Positions 1 through 6,469 of a stretch of 8,437 nt of DNA are shown here, one piece after another. The notes under the pieces are model-generated. The model was not told the origin of the DNA and ran no database searches. It saw only the letters and a program-made list of their open reading frames with translations. The stretch lies in contig NZAS01000043.1 of NCBI GenBank assembly GCA_002686195.1, positions 1 through 8,437 on the forward strand. Reading direction: 5' to 3'. This stretch comes from Candidatus Pacearchaeota archaeon. GTDB lineage: Archaea > Nanoarchaeota > Nanoarchaeia > Pacearchaeales > GW2011-AR1. Position numbers and translations under genes: made by a program. The number at the start of each line of letters is the position of its first letter. Position 1 is the first letter of the stretch.

Positions 1-613
1 CTGTCCATTTGATAGTTCTCTTAATTAACTGAGCTGCTTCAAACTGCGTAAATATCAATCTATTCATATCTGGATCTGTAAGTTTAAGATATTCACCTTC
101 TTCTGCCAGTTTCAACCAAAATGGTAGTACTGAACCTGTACTGTGAGCTACATTAGCAAATCGAGTCAAAGAAAATCTATTGTTATCATTATTACTATTC
201 ATAAAAACTCTTTCCATCAGATATTTTGAAGCGCCATAAACACTCTCTGCCAAACAAGCCTTATCTGTACTTATCCCTACTGTGATTGGAACATCATTAA
301 TAATACTGGCTTCCACCACATTCAAACTACCCATCACATTTATATTACAGCCCGCAATAGGATTCTTCTCCATCAAATCAATATGTTTCATCGCGGCCGC
401 ATGAACTACTACATCTGGTTTGACATCCTTAAATACTCTAAGTAACAATCCTTTATCTTCTATGTTACCTACGTAAGACTTCACTTCTGGATGTTCTCGT
501 CTTAATTCAGCTATCTTCTCTTCATTTCTACTGACATTGATATATTCATTGTCATTTAATTTGATAAGAGCTTTACCTACAGTTCCCGTTCCACCAGTTA
601 TCAATATTCTCAT
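1..613 (-). CDS. Polysaccharide biosynthesis CapD/PseB-like NDP-sugar 4,6-dehydratase (partial, 3' end beyond window)
   Basis: The first 204 residues are in the window, translated by hand without a stop; the C-terminus lies past the left edge. The N-terminus carries the Rossmann motif GGTGTVG (residues 7-13). Family hallmarks follow: HAAAMKHIDLMEKNP (71-85), STDKA (115-119), YGASK (126-130), and a GSVLPFW...TDPDMNR block (160-185). The Asp117/Lys118/Tyr126 arrangement matches the catalytic D-K-Y of soluble UDP-GlcNAc 4,6-dehydratases of the PseB/FlaA1 type, which make 4-keto-6-deoxy sugars in the cytoplasm. It starts at residue 1 of the Rossmann fold with no membrane segments, so it is the short soluble form, not full-length membrane CapD. 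The usual 'NPTNVYGATK' and 'YGNVLGS' stretches are altered (LAESVYGASK, FANVAHS). ATG overlaps the previous stop as ATGA; AAGGA lies 11 bases upstream, inside the previous gene. The 4-keto product could feed the aminotransferase at 6462-7622. The exact substrate is inferred. Confidence 0.88.
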   Translation of the reverse strand, partial: MRILITGGTGTVGKALIKLNDNEYINVSRNEEKIAELRREHPEVKSYVGNIEDKGLLLRVFKDVKPDVVVHAAAMKHIDLMEKNPIAGCNINVMGSLNVVEASIINDVPITVGISTDKACLAESVYGASKYLMERVFMNSNNDNNRFSLTRFANVAHSTGSVLPFWLKLAEEGEYLKLTDPDMNRLIFTQFEAAQLIKRTIKWT

Positions 614-1491
614 GTGACTGCTCTTCCTTTTAATTCCCTCCAATCTTCTTCTGGTCTAACATTTAAATTAGTGTCCCAAGCCCCAGAAAGAACATTTGAT
701 TCAACACCTATCGTTTCAGCAAAATGTATCATGGCTTGTATATCTTTTGGGAAACAACTACCGCCAAATCCAAACTTACCATCATGACCAGGTACATTCA
801 AATGTGAATGTCCTATCCTACCATCTCTTACAAACCCCTCTACGGCATCTTCCCAAATAGCACCACATTTATCAGCTATTTGATACATCTCGTTTAAAAA
901 TGATATCTTGGTACAGAAGAACGTGTTAGTCATGTATTTGATAAGTTCTGCAGTTTCATAATTAGTCTCTATTATCGATATAGACTCTCCAAACCTGTCC
1001 CTAAATAAATCAGCTACTTTTTCAGCATTATATTGTTGCATAAAACTGTCACCACCACCTATTATAAACCGTGTTTGATTTATAAAATCAAAGAGAGCAC
1101 TTCTCTCCGTTAAAAATTCTGGATTGAATACTATATTTAAGTTAGGATATTTCTCTTGTAATCTTCGGGTAGTTCCTGGAACTACTGTAGACCTTAGTAA
1201 GATAATAGGACTACTTTCTTGTTCCCTCTCGTTAACAAGAGAAATATTTGATAACACCTCTTCAACCATCGTAGTATTCATTGAGCCATCATCATTTGCT
1301 GGCGTTGGAACAGATAAAAATATAAAGTTAGACTCATTGACAGTTTCATCTAGAGTATGAGTAGATTTATTTGGATCTTTATCATATATCTTGATGTCAG
1401 CATCACACCCAACGTTAGGAGAAAATCCAAATTGTACTGCTGTACCAACAAACCCTTTCCCCACTATCCCTATTTTTTGTTTTAATTTCAT
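610..1491 (-). CDS. UDP-glucose/GDP-mannose 6-dehydrogenase family protein lacking the C-terminal UDP-binding domain
   Basis: The family oxidises a nucleotide hexose to the uronic acid (typically UDP-glucose to UDP-glucuronate) with two NAD+ in the cytosol. Visible motifs are the NAD-binding GKGFVG (11-16), SVPTP (60-64), RSTVVPGTT (100-108), NPEFLTE (123-129), AELIKYMTNTFF (181-192) with the conserved Lys185, and the catalytic Cys246 in GFGGSCFPKD (241-250). The NAD-binding and central dimerisation domains are complete. At 293 residues it is about 100 short of the usual 390-450: it ends in WRELKGRAVT, where canonical enzymes begin the third domain (LKG...vLGLaFK). The missing domain normally completes the UDP-sugar site, so activity or substrate may differ. 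The start codon shares one base with the previous stop (TAATG), with GAGG 7 bases upstream. Base composition is less AT-rich than the middle of the cluster. Family assignment is firm; substrate is not. Confidence 0.9.
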   Translation of the reverse strand: MKLKQKIGIVGKGFVGTAVQFGFSPNVGCDADIKIYDKDPNKSTHTLDETVNESNFIFLSVPTPANDDGSMNTTMVEEVLSNISLVNEREQESSPIILLRSTVVPGTTRRLQEKYPNLNIVFNPEFLTERSALFDFINQTRFIIGGGDSFMQQYNAEKVADLFRDRFGESISIIETNYETAELIKYMTNTFFCTKISFLNEMYQIADKCGAIWEDAVEGFVRDGRIGHSHLNVPGHDGKFGFGGSCFPKDIQAMIHFAETIGVESNVLSGAWDTNLNVRPEEDWRELKGRAVT

Positions 1492-2408
1492 TATATGTCC
1501 TCTAAAAATCTTCTTGCTAATTTATTAAAAGGCGTATCTATATTTCTTATGTTATCTACTGTCATCCAATCTTCCATAGGATTATCAGGAAAATCTTTTA
1601 TGAATTCATTAGTTACCGCCTTACCTGCCCACAAATGAATTGCATACGACTCACTAAAATCCTCATGAGTAGTAAGTAGTCCACCCATCCTACTGACAAC
1701 AAAATTGGAATAATTACATTCGGCGTAAGAGACTCCATTTCTAAAAAACCATCTCAGATGTTCTGAATGATATAAAGGCCAAGTAAATTTTTTATACTCC
1801 AATATATTAATTAAATCTGGATATTTTGTTGATAAAAAATAAGGTAACATGATAGAATGGTCTACCCACTTTGAATCATCAAAAGTATCATACTGACTTA
1901 GCCAAATTTGTGGAAATTCTGCCCCCTTTTCTGATAACATAATACAATTACCTAATTTTCCAGGTTGGTCGCCCTCTTGGCCCATTATAAAAGGACCAGA
2001 ATCTAATAATGGCTCAAATGATTTCAAACATAAAACATCAGAATCTATATAAATTCCACCCTCTTCAATCAATATCTGTAATCTTATTATATCTGCCTGG
2101 TGAGCATAATTTTCAACTGGATTACCAAAAATTTCTGTTGGCGGTTCTACCTTTACTGGAGTTATATATTTTTGTGCTCTATCCCACCATTCACCATGTG
2201 GTTCATGTTTATAATAAAAAAATATGTTATCTAGATTATTTACATCATGAGCCGATTTAATTGCCAAATATCTAATAATGTTAAATGAATCTGCTTTCGG
2301 TCTTTTCATAACCCTATCAACTTCACCAACATAATGTTCATATTCATCCCAACCAAAATTTTCAGCCAATCCATAAATTATATGAATGTTATTAGGAATC
2401 TTACCCAT
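1491..2408 (-). CDS. GT32-like glycosyltransferase (Gly_transf_sug, DXD-containing)
   Basis: This 305-residue protein has the signature of the Gly_transf_sug/OCH1-like family: HQADIIRLQILIEEGGIYIDSD at residues 103-124, that is H-x-A-D-x-x-R, then E-x-GG-I-Y-x-D-x-D. Asp122 and Asp124 form the metal- and nucleotide-binding DXD. Later family marks are Asn154 (NCIM) and HLWAG (258-262), where the family has a late nucleotide-site histidine. Such enzymes move a hexose from a nucleotide donor to a growing glycan at the cytoplasmic face. No signal peptide or membrane segment is seen. Two adjacent ATGs exist. GGAGG at 2415-2419 lies only 3 bases before the first (2411) but 6 before the second (2408), so 2408 is chosen; this gives an 8-base overlap with the preceding epimerase (ATGGGTAA). 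Donor and acceptor are unknown. Confidence 0.87.
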   Translation of the reverse strand: MGKIPNNIHIIYGLAENFGWDEYEHYVGEVDRVMKRPKADSFNIIRYLAIKSAHDVNNLDNIFFYYKHEPHGEWWDRAQKYITPVKVEPPTEIFGNPVENYAHQADIIRLQILIEEGGIYIDSDVLCLKSFEPLLDSGPFIMGQEGDQPGKLGNCIMLSEKGAEFPQIWLSQYDTFDDSKWVDHSIMLPYFLSTKYPDLINILEYKKFTWPLYHSEHLRWFFRNGVSYAECNYSNFVVSRMGGLLTTHEDFSESYAIHLWAGKAVTNEFIKDFPDNPMEDWMTVDNIRNIDTPFNKLARRFLEDI

Positions 2409-3282
2409 CATTATCCTCCAAAAAATTATTAATATATTCTTCTAAATTTCTATCAGGTCTCCAATTCAACAATTCATATGCATTCATATCAGTACATAAT
2501 GTTTTGTCATATTCACCTTTCCGTTTAGGTAAATATTCCCTCGGATAATCTTTACCAAACATATCTGCAACTTCATTTATAGAATAATTTACACCACTAC
2601 CCAACTCAAACTCTTGTCCAGATATCACCGAGTTACCTTCACCCAACAATGCCATTCCACTTTTAACTAAACCATCCACTATATCATCAACATGAGTAAA
2701 ATCTCGTCTCTGTTTCCCATCTGATGTTATTGTCAATGTTTCATTATTTTTATATTGTCTTTCAAAAATACCAAGTACTGTTGCATATGCCCCATCCAGT
2801 AGTTGATAAGGTCCATATACATTATAGAATCTACATATTACCGTTGGTAAATCATAGCACTCATTATATAATTGACATAATTGTTCACCACTCCATTTTG
2901 ACCAAGCATAAGCACTACCATAAGGTGCGTGATGTTTAGATGATGAACCAGCATACACAATAGGAATATTTTTACTTCTACCATACTCTAACATATGTAA
3001 TGTTGATAAAACATTATTTTTTATATTGTCCATCGGGTCAAGTAATGACGGTTGAATTCTAGCTAAAGCAGCAATATGAAATATAACATCATATCTATCA
3101 CCGTCATCTCTAACATAGTTATAGGATAAATCATAATCATAATAAAGACATCCATCTTGATGATTTTCTTTTTTCCCCGTGGAATAATTATCAATTGATA
3201 CTACATCATAGTCATCACTTAATAATCTTTTTATTAAGTTAGTACCAATAAAACCAGCACCACCAGTTACTAAACATTTCAT
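2401..3282 (-). CDS. NAD-dependent epimerase/dehydratase, GalE/UDP-glucuronate 4-epimerase-like
   Basis: This is an extended short-chain dehydrogenase of 293 residues, slightly shorter than typical GalE-type enzymes (310-340). It shows GGAGFIG (7-13), the FHIAALAR strand (68-75), active-site serines 113-115, the YxxxK pair Tyr125/Lys129 in YAWSKWSGE, RFYNVYGP (151-158) and RRDFTHVDD (192-200), all standard for the family. The likely reaction is inversion at C4 of a UDP-hexose or UDP-uronic acid through a transient 4-keto form, supplying a transferase in the same operon. With a UDP-glucose dehydrogenase two genes downstream, UDP-glucuronate to UDP-galacturonate is possible but not shown. The segment after the serines reads KHHAPYGS, and I do not recognise the KHH as a family feature. 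It starts by an ATGA overlap with GGGAG 8 bases upstream. A 4,6-dehydratase role cannot be excluded, but the uninterrupted serines favour an epimerase. Confidence 0.87.
   Translation of the reverse strand: MKCLVTGGAGFIGTNLIKRLLSDDYDVVSIDNYSTGKKENHQDGCLYYDYDLSYNYVRDDGDRYDVIFHIAALARIQPSLLDPMDNIKNNVLSTLHMLEYGRSKNIPIVYAGSSSKHHAPYGSAYAWSKWSGEQLCQLYNECYDLPTVICRFYNVYGPYQLLDGAYATVLGIFERQYKNNETLTITSDGKQRRDFTHVDDIVDGLVKSGMALLGEGNSVISGQEFELGSGVNYSINEVADMFGKDYPREYLPKRKGEYDKTLCTDMNAYELLNWRPDRNLEEYINNFLEDNDG
2415..2419 (-). promoter_or_regulatory. Strong Shine-Dalgarno deciding between tandem ATGs of the GT32-like gene
   Basis: GGAGG on the minus strand is 3 bases from the ATG at 2411 and 6 bases from the ATG at 2408. 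Six is near the usual optimum, so the second ATG of the ATGATG pair is the likelier start. Confidence 0.65.
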
Positions 3283-4298
3283 TCTGTTTTCTCCCAGACA
3301 TCATTCCAATTATAAATTTTATTTTGATTAAACATATTATGAGCATTGTGTTCTGATAATTTATTTGCCCTATCATACCAATCATGTTTTTTCCTAGCTG
3401 AACCAACATCACCCGCGCTCACATCATCCTCACCCAGAATATAATTTCTTTTCTGAACATGTTTTCTATTGTGAACAAGTAACACATTTTTAATAATATA
3501 CTGTGGCAATTGTCCTTTAAACATAACTAAACAATTATTCATAAATGCGGTATCTTCATGTACAAAAAAACTACCCATCGGAATATTGACACCAGACTTA
3601 ACCACATCGGAAGATATCACTAATCCACAACCATTAAATTTTAATTGATTAGTAGTTCTAATATCTAATTGTTCAACTTTATCATTAAAACTATTCATCT
3701 CATCGATATTCATATTATATCTCAAACTCCACCAATTATCCGTGTCACCTTCTAAAAATGGCTTATCAGTAAACTCAGGATGTTCTAATATCTCCCAGCT
3801 CTTGTCCCACATTTTACATGTACTAAAAAACCCAACATACTTTGGCGTTGTATCTTTTACTCCATCATGTAAAGTGTCAAGTATTTGAAATGTTTGTCTT
3901 GGAATCAATGAATCTGTTTCACCCCACATCAATACATCTACTTCTCTACAATACTTGTTATTAAAATCTCTACGATAATCTGCTATAGTATAAATTTTAT
4001 CACTATATTCATTCATATAAAGCTTAATATTATAATTTCCATATAGATAATCTTCATCATAATCAAATATACTTTTTAATAAACTATTATACTTATTTTT
4101 TATTTCAGTAATGTCAGTTTGATTTTTGTCTAACTTCTCTAATGACTGATCACAATTAAAATATAAATCAATAACTACATTTTCTTTGTTGTCAATAACA
4201 TCTAACGAATTTTTAACACTCTGTAAATATTCACCAACCAATTCAATTTCATACCACTGAATCAAACAACCTATCGCAAATGTATTATTTAATTTCAT
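3279..4298 (-). CDS. Putative GT-A-fold glycosyltransferase of unrecognised family
   Basis: I do not recognise this 339-residue protein as a named family. Several parts read like a GT-A glycosyltransferase. Residues 103-131 run YTIADYRRDFNNKYC...VDVLMWGETDSLI, resembling the 'R-N-x-G...flDsDd' segment of GT2 enzymes, with Glu127-Thr128-Asp129 in the DXD position. Residues 247-249 (HED, in FFVHEDTAFM) resemble the later ED motif, and HNRKH (276-280) is placed where a nucleotide-binding histidine often lies. The protein is very acidic and Asn/Asp-rich, with no signal peptide or membrane helix. The C-terminal 50 residues (KKHDWYDRANKL...) look like an add-on helical tail. It sits between two sugar genes, with ATGA overlaps at both ends and GGAG 7 bases before its start, so a role in the same glycan is likely. 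Its coding region is among the most AT-rich in the window. The function is inferred from weak motifs and context. Confidence 0.62.
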   Translation of the reverse strand: MKLNNTFAIGCLIQWYEIELVGEYLQSVKNSLDVIDNKENVVIDLYFNCDQSLEKLDKNQTDITEIKNKYNSLLKSIFDYDEDYLYGNYNIKLYMNEYSDKIYTIADYRRDFNNKYCREVDVLMWGETDSLIPRQTFQILDTLHDGVKDTTPKYVGFFSTCKMWDKSWEILEHPEFTDKPFLEGDTDNWWSLRYNMNIDEMNSFNDKVEQLDIRTTNQLKFNGCGLVISSDVVKSGVNIPMGSFFVHEDTAFMNNCLVMFKGQLPQYIIKNVLLVHNRKHVQKRNYILGEDDVSAGDVGSARKKHDWYDRANKLSEHNAHNMFNQNKIYNWNDVWEKTE

Positions 4299-5065
4299 TT
4301 TAACGCTCCATAAAAATGTTCATATGTTTTTTTCAAAAAATAATTAGTTATGTTATGGTCTTGTTGATTAGGTATACAATTAAACTGATATATCCATCCA
4401 ACTTTTGTAAATAACATATCCTCTGCTAACAACTCCTTTCTCAACAAATCACACATATTAAACTCATAAGGTAATAATTTTAAATCAATATTTTCAAGGT
4501 GTAATAAAAAATTCAATGGAGTTTGGTCTGTCCCTGTATGAAATGTTTCTTGTAATTTAACTAAATTATCTTGATTTGTAAAGTAAAAATTTACAATATT
4601 TCTAAAAAATTGTTTATGACTTTTATTGATAATTTGAAATCCACCGTTTATATACTTCCACCAATCAATCATTTTACCGTCAAAAATATATTTTGAATAA
4701 TTCTCAATACTTCTAAAAATCCAATCATAGCTACCTTCGTTATGTACCCCAATATATTTATTGTCACTCATTTCAAAAAAATTTGGACAATCTGGATGAA
4801 CTATAGTATCTGCATCAACCATAAGAATTTGATCGTATTCTATCTGATTTCCATCTAACACATCAAATAAATAATATCTTTGCCAGCATATAGCCATTTT
4901 TTCATGTTCCAAAACCAAGTCATTTAAAACAAATAATTCACTATTATTTTTTTCACACCACCTCTCCCAACTAGCTATTGAATATTTGTAAGCAGCTCTC
5001 CTATTAGTAGAATATCTACCCTCACCCTTTAAGTCAATATCCATCATAAACACTAAATTTTTCAT
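4295..5065 (-). CDS. Nucleotide-sugar transferase-like glycosyltransferase (GT-A, intact DXD)
   Basis: A 256-residue soluble protein with the layout of GT8/GT34-like retaining GT-A enzymes: an N-terminal nucleotide-binding half ending in the strand ILMVDADTIVHPDCPNFFE, where Asp84-Ala85-Asp86 is the metal-binding DXD; YINGGFQIIN (138-147), the acceptor-side 'N-x-G' motif; and TDQTPLN (179-185), matching the family's D-Q-x-x-x-N. It is clearly homologous to the product of 7612-8409: shared blocks include W-E-x-W-C-x-K-N near residue 35, PNFF-(E/D)-M-(S/T)-D near 95, and QTP-x-N. Unlike that copy, this one keeps both DXD aspartates and so is the better candidate for a working enzyme. ATG overlaps the previous stop as ATGA. 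No SD is visible in the 20 bases before it, so translation probably depends on coupling to the upstream gene. Donor and acceptor cannot be told. Confidence 0.8.
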   Translation of the reverse strand: MKNLVFMMDIDLKGEGRYSTNRRAAYKYSIASWERWCEKNNSELFVLNDLVLEHEKMAICWQRYYLFDVLDGNQIEYDQILMVDADTIVHPDCPNFFEMSDNKYIGVHNEGSYDWIFRSIENYSKYIFDGKMIDWWKYINGGFQIINKSHKQFFRNIVNFYFTNQDNLVKLQETFHTGTDQTPLNFLLHLENIDLKLLPYEFNMCDLLRKELLAEDMLFTKVGWIYQFNCIPNQQDHNITNYFLKKTYEHFYGALK

Positions 5066-5781
5066 GAATTTTCAACCATCTTGTCTTGCCATTCATCCCA
5101 CCTATCGTGAAAAAACTCTCGACTCCTATTTACATGTTGAAGAAATTCATGATGATTTTCTCTGACCTTCCCATCAAATCCAGAAGTCTCGTGAGTCTGA
5201 TCCATATGTATCCGATAATTTTTATATCCAGCATCTTTAACTTTATAACAAAAATCTTGACTCTCACAATCTCCAAAATAGTTTTCATCAAAAATACCAA
5301 CTTCTCCAAAAAGTTTAGTAGAAAAAAACATAACACCGTCTGACCACAAAAGTTCATCTATTCGATATGGATAATCACCATTAACTGGTTTACAATAAAT
5401 TTTACTTGTTGTATGTGGCCTCGTACCAATGACACCACAATTTAACAAATCGTTTTCATACAAATCAATAAAATTACCAATCCAATTATCATCATGTATA
5501 AACATATCATCTTGTAAAAATACAAAATAATCAGAATCGTATTTATCGATAGAAACATTAAGTGCCTTTGAAATACTGTAATTCAATCCAGATACAATCT
5601 TCTCTACTTCATCAATTCCAGGATCCCATTGTGAAAATAATTCGTCTTCAACGTTGCTCACCACAAAAATTTTATACTCTATATCATTCTTTTCACACTG
5701 GTTTAATAAATTTTGTACACATCTAACTGTTTTTTTAGGATTGTTAAACAGTGTTGGTAAGCAAAATAAAATTCTATTCAT
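5062..5781 (-). CDS. Family 2 glycosyltransferase (rhamnosyltransferase-like)
   Basis: A 239-residue GT2 enzyme. It opens with a strand ending CLPTLFNN (7-14) and has the nucleotide-binding region around LNYSISKALNVSI (66-78). The DXD equivalent is Gln90-Asp91-Asp92 in FVFLQDDMFI, a common GT2 variant. Asp148-Gly149 sits in the acceptor-side loop (WSDGVMFFS). The segment FDENYFGDCESQDFCYKVKDAGY (164-186) matches the WbbL-like 'FDE.fF....ED.Dfc.R...aGy' pattern containing the catalytic base. His197 may bind the nucleotide. GT2 enzymes invert the anomeric centre and add one sugar to a lipid- or protein-linked acceptor at the cytosolic side; this one has no membrane anchor. It overlaps the preceding reductase by 8 bases (ATGAATAG), with GAGGG 6 bases upstream. 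The sugar it transfers is unknown; the rhamnose-like hint comes only from similarity and from the adjacent RmlD-like gene. Confidence 0.86.
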   Translation of the reverse strand: MNRILFCLPTLFNNPKKTVRCVQNLLNQCEKNDIEYKIFVVSNVEDELFSQWDPGIDEVEKIVSGLNYSISKALNVSIDKYDSDYFVFLQDDMFIHDDNWIGNFIDLYENDLLNCGVIGTRPHTTSKIYCKPVNGDYPYRIDELLWSDGVMFFSTKLFGEVGIFDENYFGDCESQDFCYKVKDAGYKNYRIHMDQTHETSGFDGKVRENHHEFLQHVNRSREFFHDRWDEWQDKMVENS

Positions 5782-6469
5782 TCAATTCCCTCTCCATTTT
5801 TGAAATATCCATAATTAAATTGGTAGGTGTTGTTTTATCTGACAATTTATATTCAGGTACGACATCGTAATTTGTTCTCTTGGCCAAATCATACATAGTT
5901 TTTACCTCAGTACCTACATTGAAAATACCATAAGAATTTCCATTGACAAGTTTTACAATTAATTTGGAAATTTCAGTGACATAATCAAAATTTCCAATTT
6001 GGTTGACCCAAGCCTTTTCATACTTAAATGGTTTTGGTTTATGAGTTGATCTTATCAATAAGTGATTATCACTCTTTAACTGTACATAAGCATCACCAAG
6101 TAACTTCGTATAACCATACCAATTACCACAATGAACGGGTACCCCATCTTCATCAACACCAACTTCGGAATTGGCATAAATATAATCCGTGATAATTTGG
6201 ACTAACTTCTTGTCAGCCATATTACACCAATCAACCAAATCCACAACACCTTTGTAATTAACGTCCCAGTGTTCATCTCTTTCATCCGAATATGTATCAG
6301 TATGTGCTATGCAATTTATTATTTCATCATACTCAAACAAATAATCTTTATATGAATCTATTTCTACAAAATCAATGCCATCTTTTTTTCTACTGACATA
6401 ATCCCACCCCGTTTGTTTATGAAGTTCTGAACCCAATAGTCCATCACCTAAGATAAGTCTACTAGACAT
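5774..6469 (-). CDS. Short RmlD-like NAD(P)-dependent 4-keto-sugar reductase (SDR superfamily)
   Basis: The pattern follows dTDP-4-dehydrorhamnose reductase (RmlD): a cofactor loop LGDGLLG (7-13), the strand EIINCIAHTDTYSDE (49-63) in place of RmlD's 'viNaAAyT.Vd.aE', ITDYIY (93-98) equivalent to 'sTDyVF', and YGYTKLLGD (118-126) equivalent to 'YGrTKl.GE'. This gives the Thr94-Tyr118-Lys122 catalytic set. At 231 residues it is about 50-60 shorter than RmlD (280-300), mainly in the C-terminal sugar-binding part. The fit is a reductase of a 4-keto-6-deoxy sugar, possibly not a rhamnose intermediate. An ATG at 6481 would add four residues, but GAGG (6482-6485) abuts it with no spacer. The ATG at 6469 is 12 bases from that GAGG, begins right at the Rossmann strand and gives an 8-base overlap with the aminotransferase stop (ATGTCTAG), so 6469 is preferred. 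Confidence 0.8.
   Translation of the reverse strand: MSSRLILGDGLLGSELHKQTGWDYVSRKKDGIDFVEIDSYKDYLFEYDEIINCIAHTDTYSDERDEHWDVNYKGVVDLVDWCNMADKKLVQIITDYIYANSEVGVDEDGVPVHCGNWYGYTKLLGDAYVQLKSDNHLLIRSTHKPKPFKYEKAWVNQIGNFDYVTEISKLIVKLVNGNSYGIFNVGTEVKTMYDLAKRTNYDVVPEYKLSDKTTPTNLIMDISKMERELNE

Noticed and set aside
393..400. Natural GCGGCCGC (NotI) site, and TTAATTAA at 21-28, suggesting a cloning junction
   Set aside because: The GCGGCCGC encodes the conserved Ala-Ala-Ala of the HAAAMKH motif in an uninterrupted reading frame. TTAATTAA is expected in AT-rich DNA. No vector-like sequence surrounds either.
610..640. Possible frameshift joining the short dehydrogenase to a lost UDP-binding domain
   Set aside because: The sequence after the stop encodes a proper Rossmann start (MRILITGGTGTVG) of another family, with its own ribosome site. 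No remnant of the third domain is seen in any frame of the bases within the window.
1124..1360. Plus-strand open frame of 78 codons inside the dehydrogenase gene
   Set aside because: It lies fully antisense to a gene with clear family motifs, has no recognisable domain and no supporting context.
2009..2260. Plus-strand open frame of 83 codons opposite the GT32-like gene
   Set aside because: Antisense shadow across the DXD-coding region; its composition (rich in Leu, Tyr, His, Ile) is what AT-rich antisense gives.
2724..2939. Plus-strand open frame of 71 codons opposite the epimerase
   Set aside because: Antisense to the YxxxK region of the epimerase, with a His/Tyr-rich low-complexity product and no domain.
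5086..5357. Open frames on both strands (5086-5343 plus, 5130-5357 minus) inside the GT2 gene
   Set aside because: Both overlap the GT2 catalytic motifs in other frames. Their Phe/Ile/Lys-rich translations look hydrophobic only because of base composition, so they are not evidence for a membrane protein.
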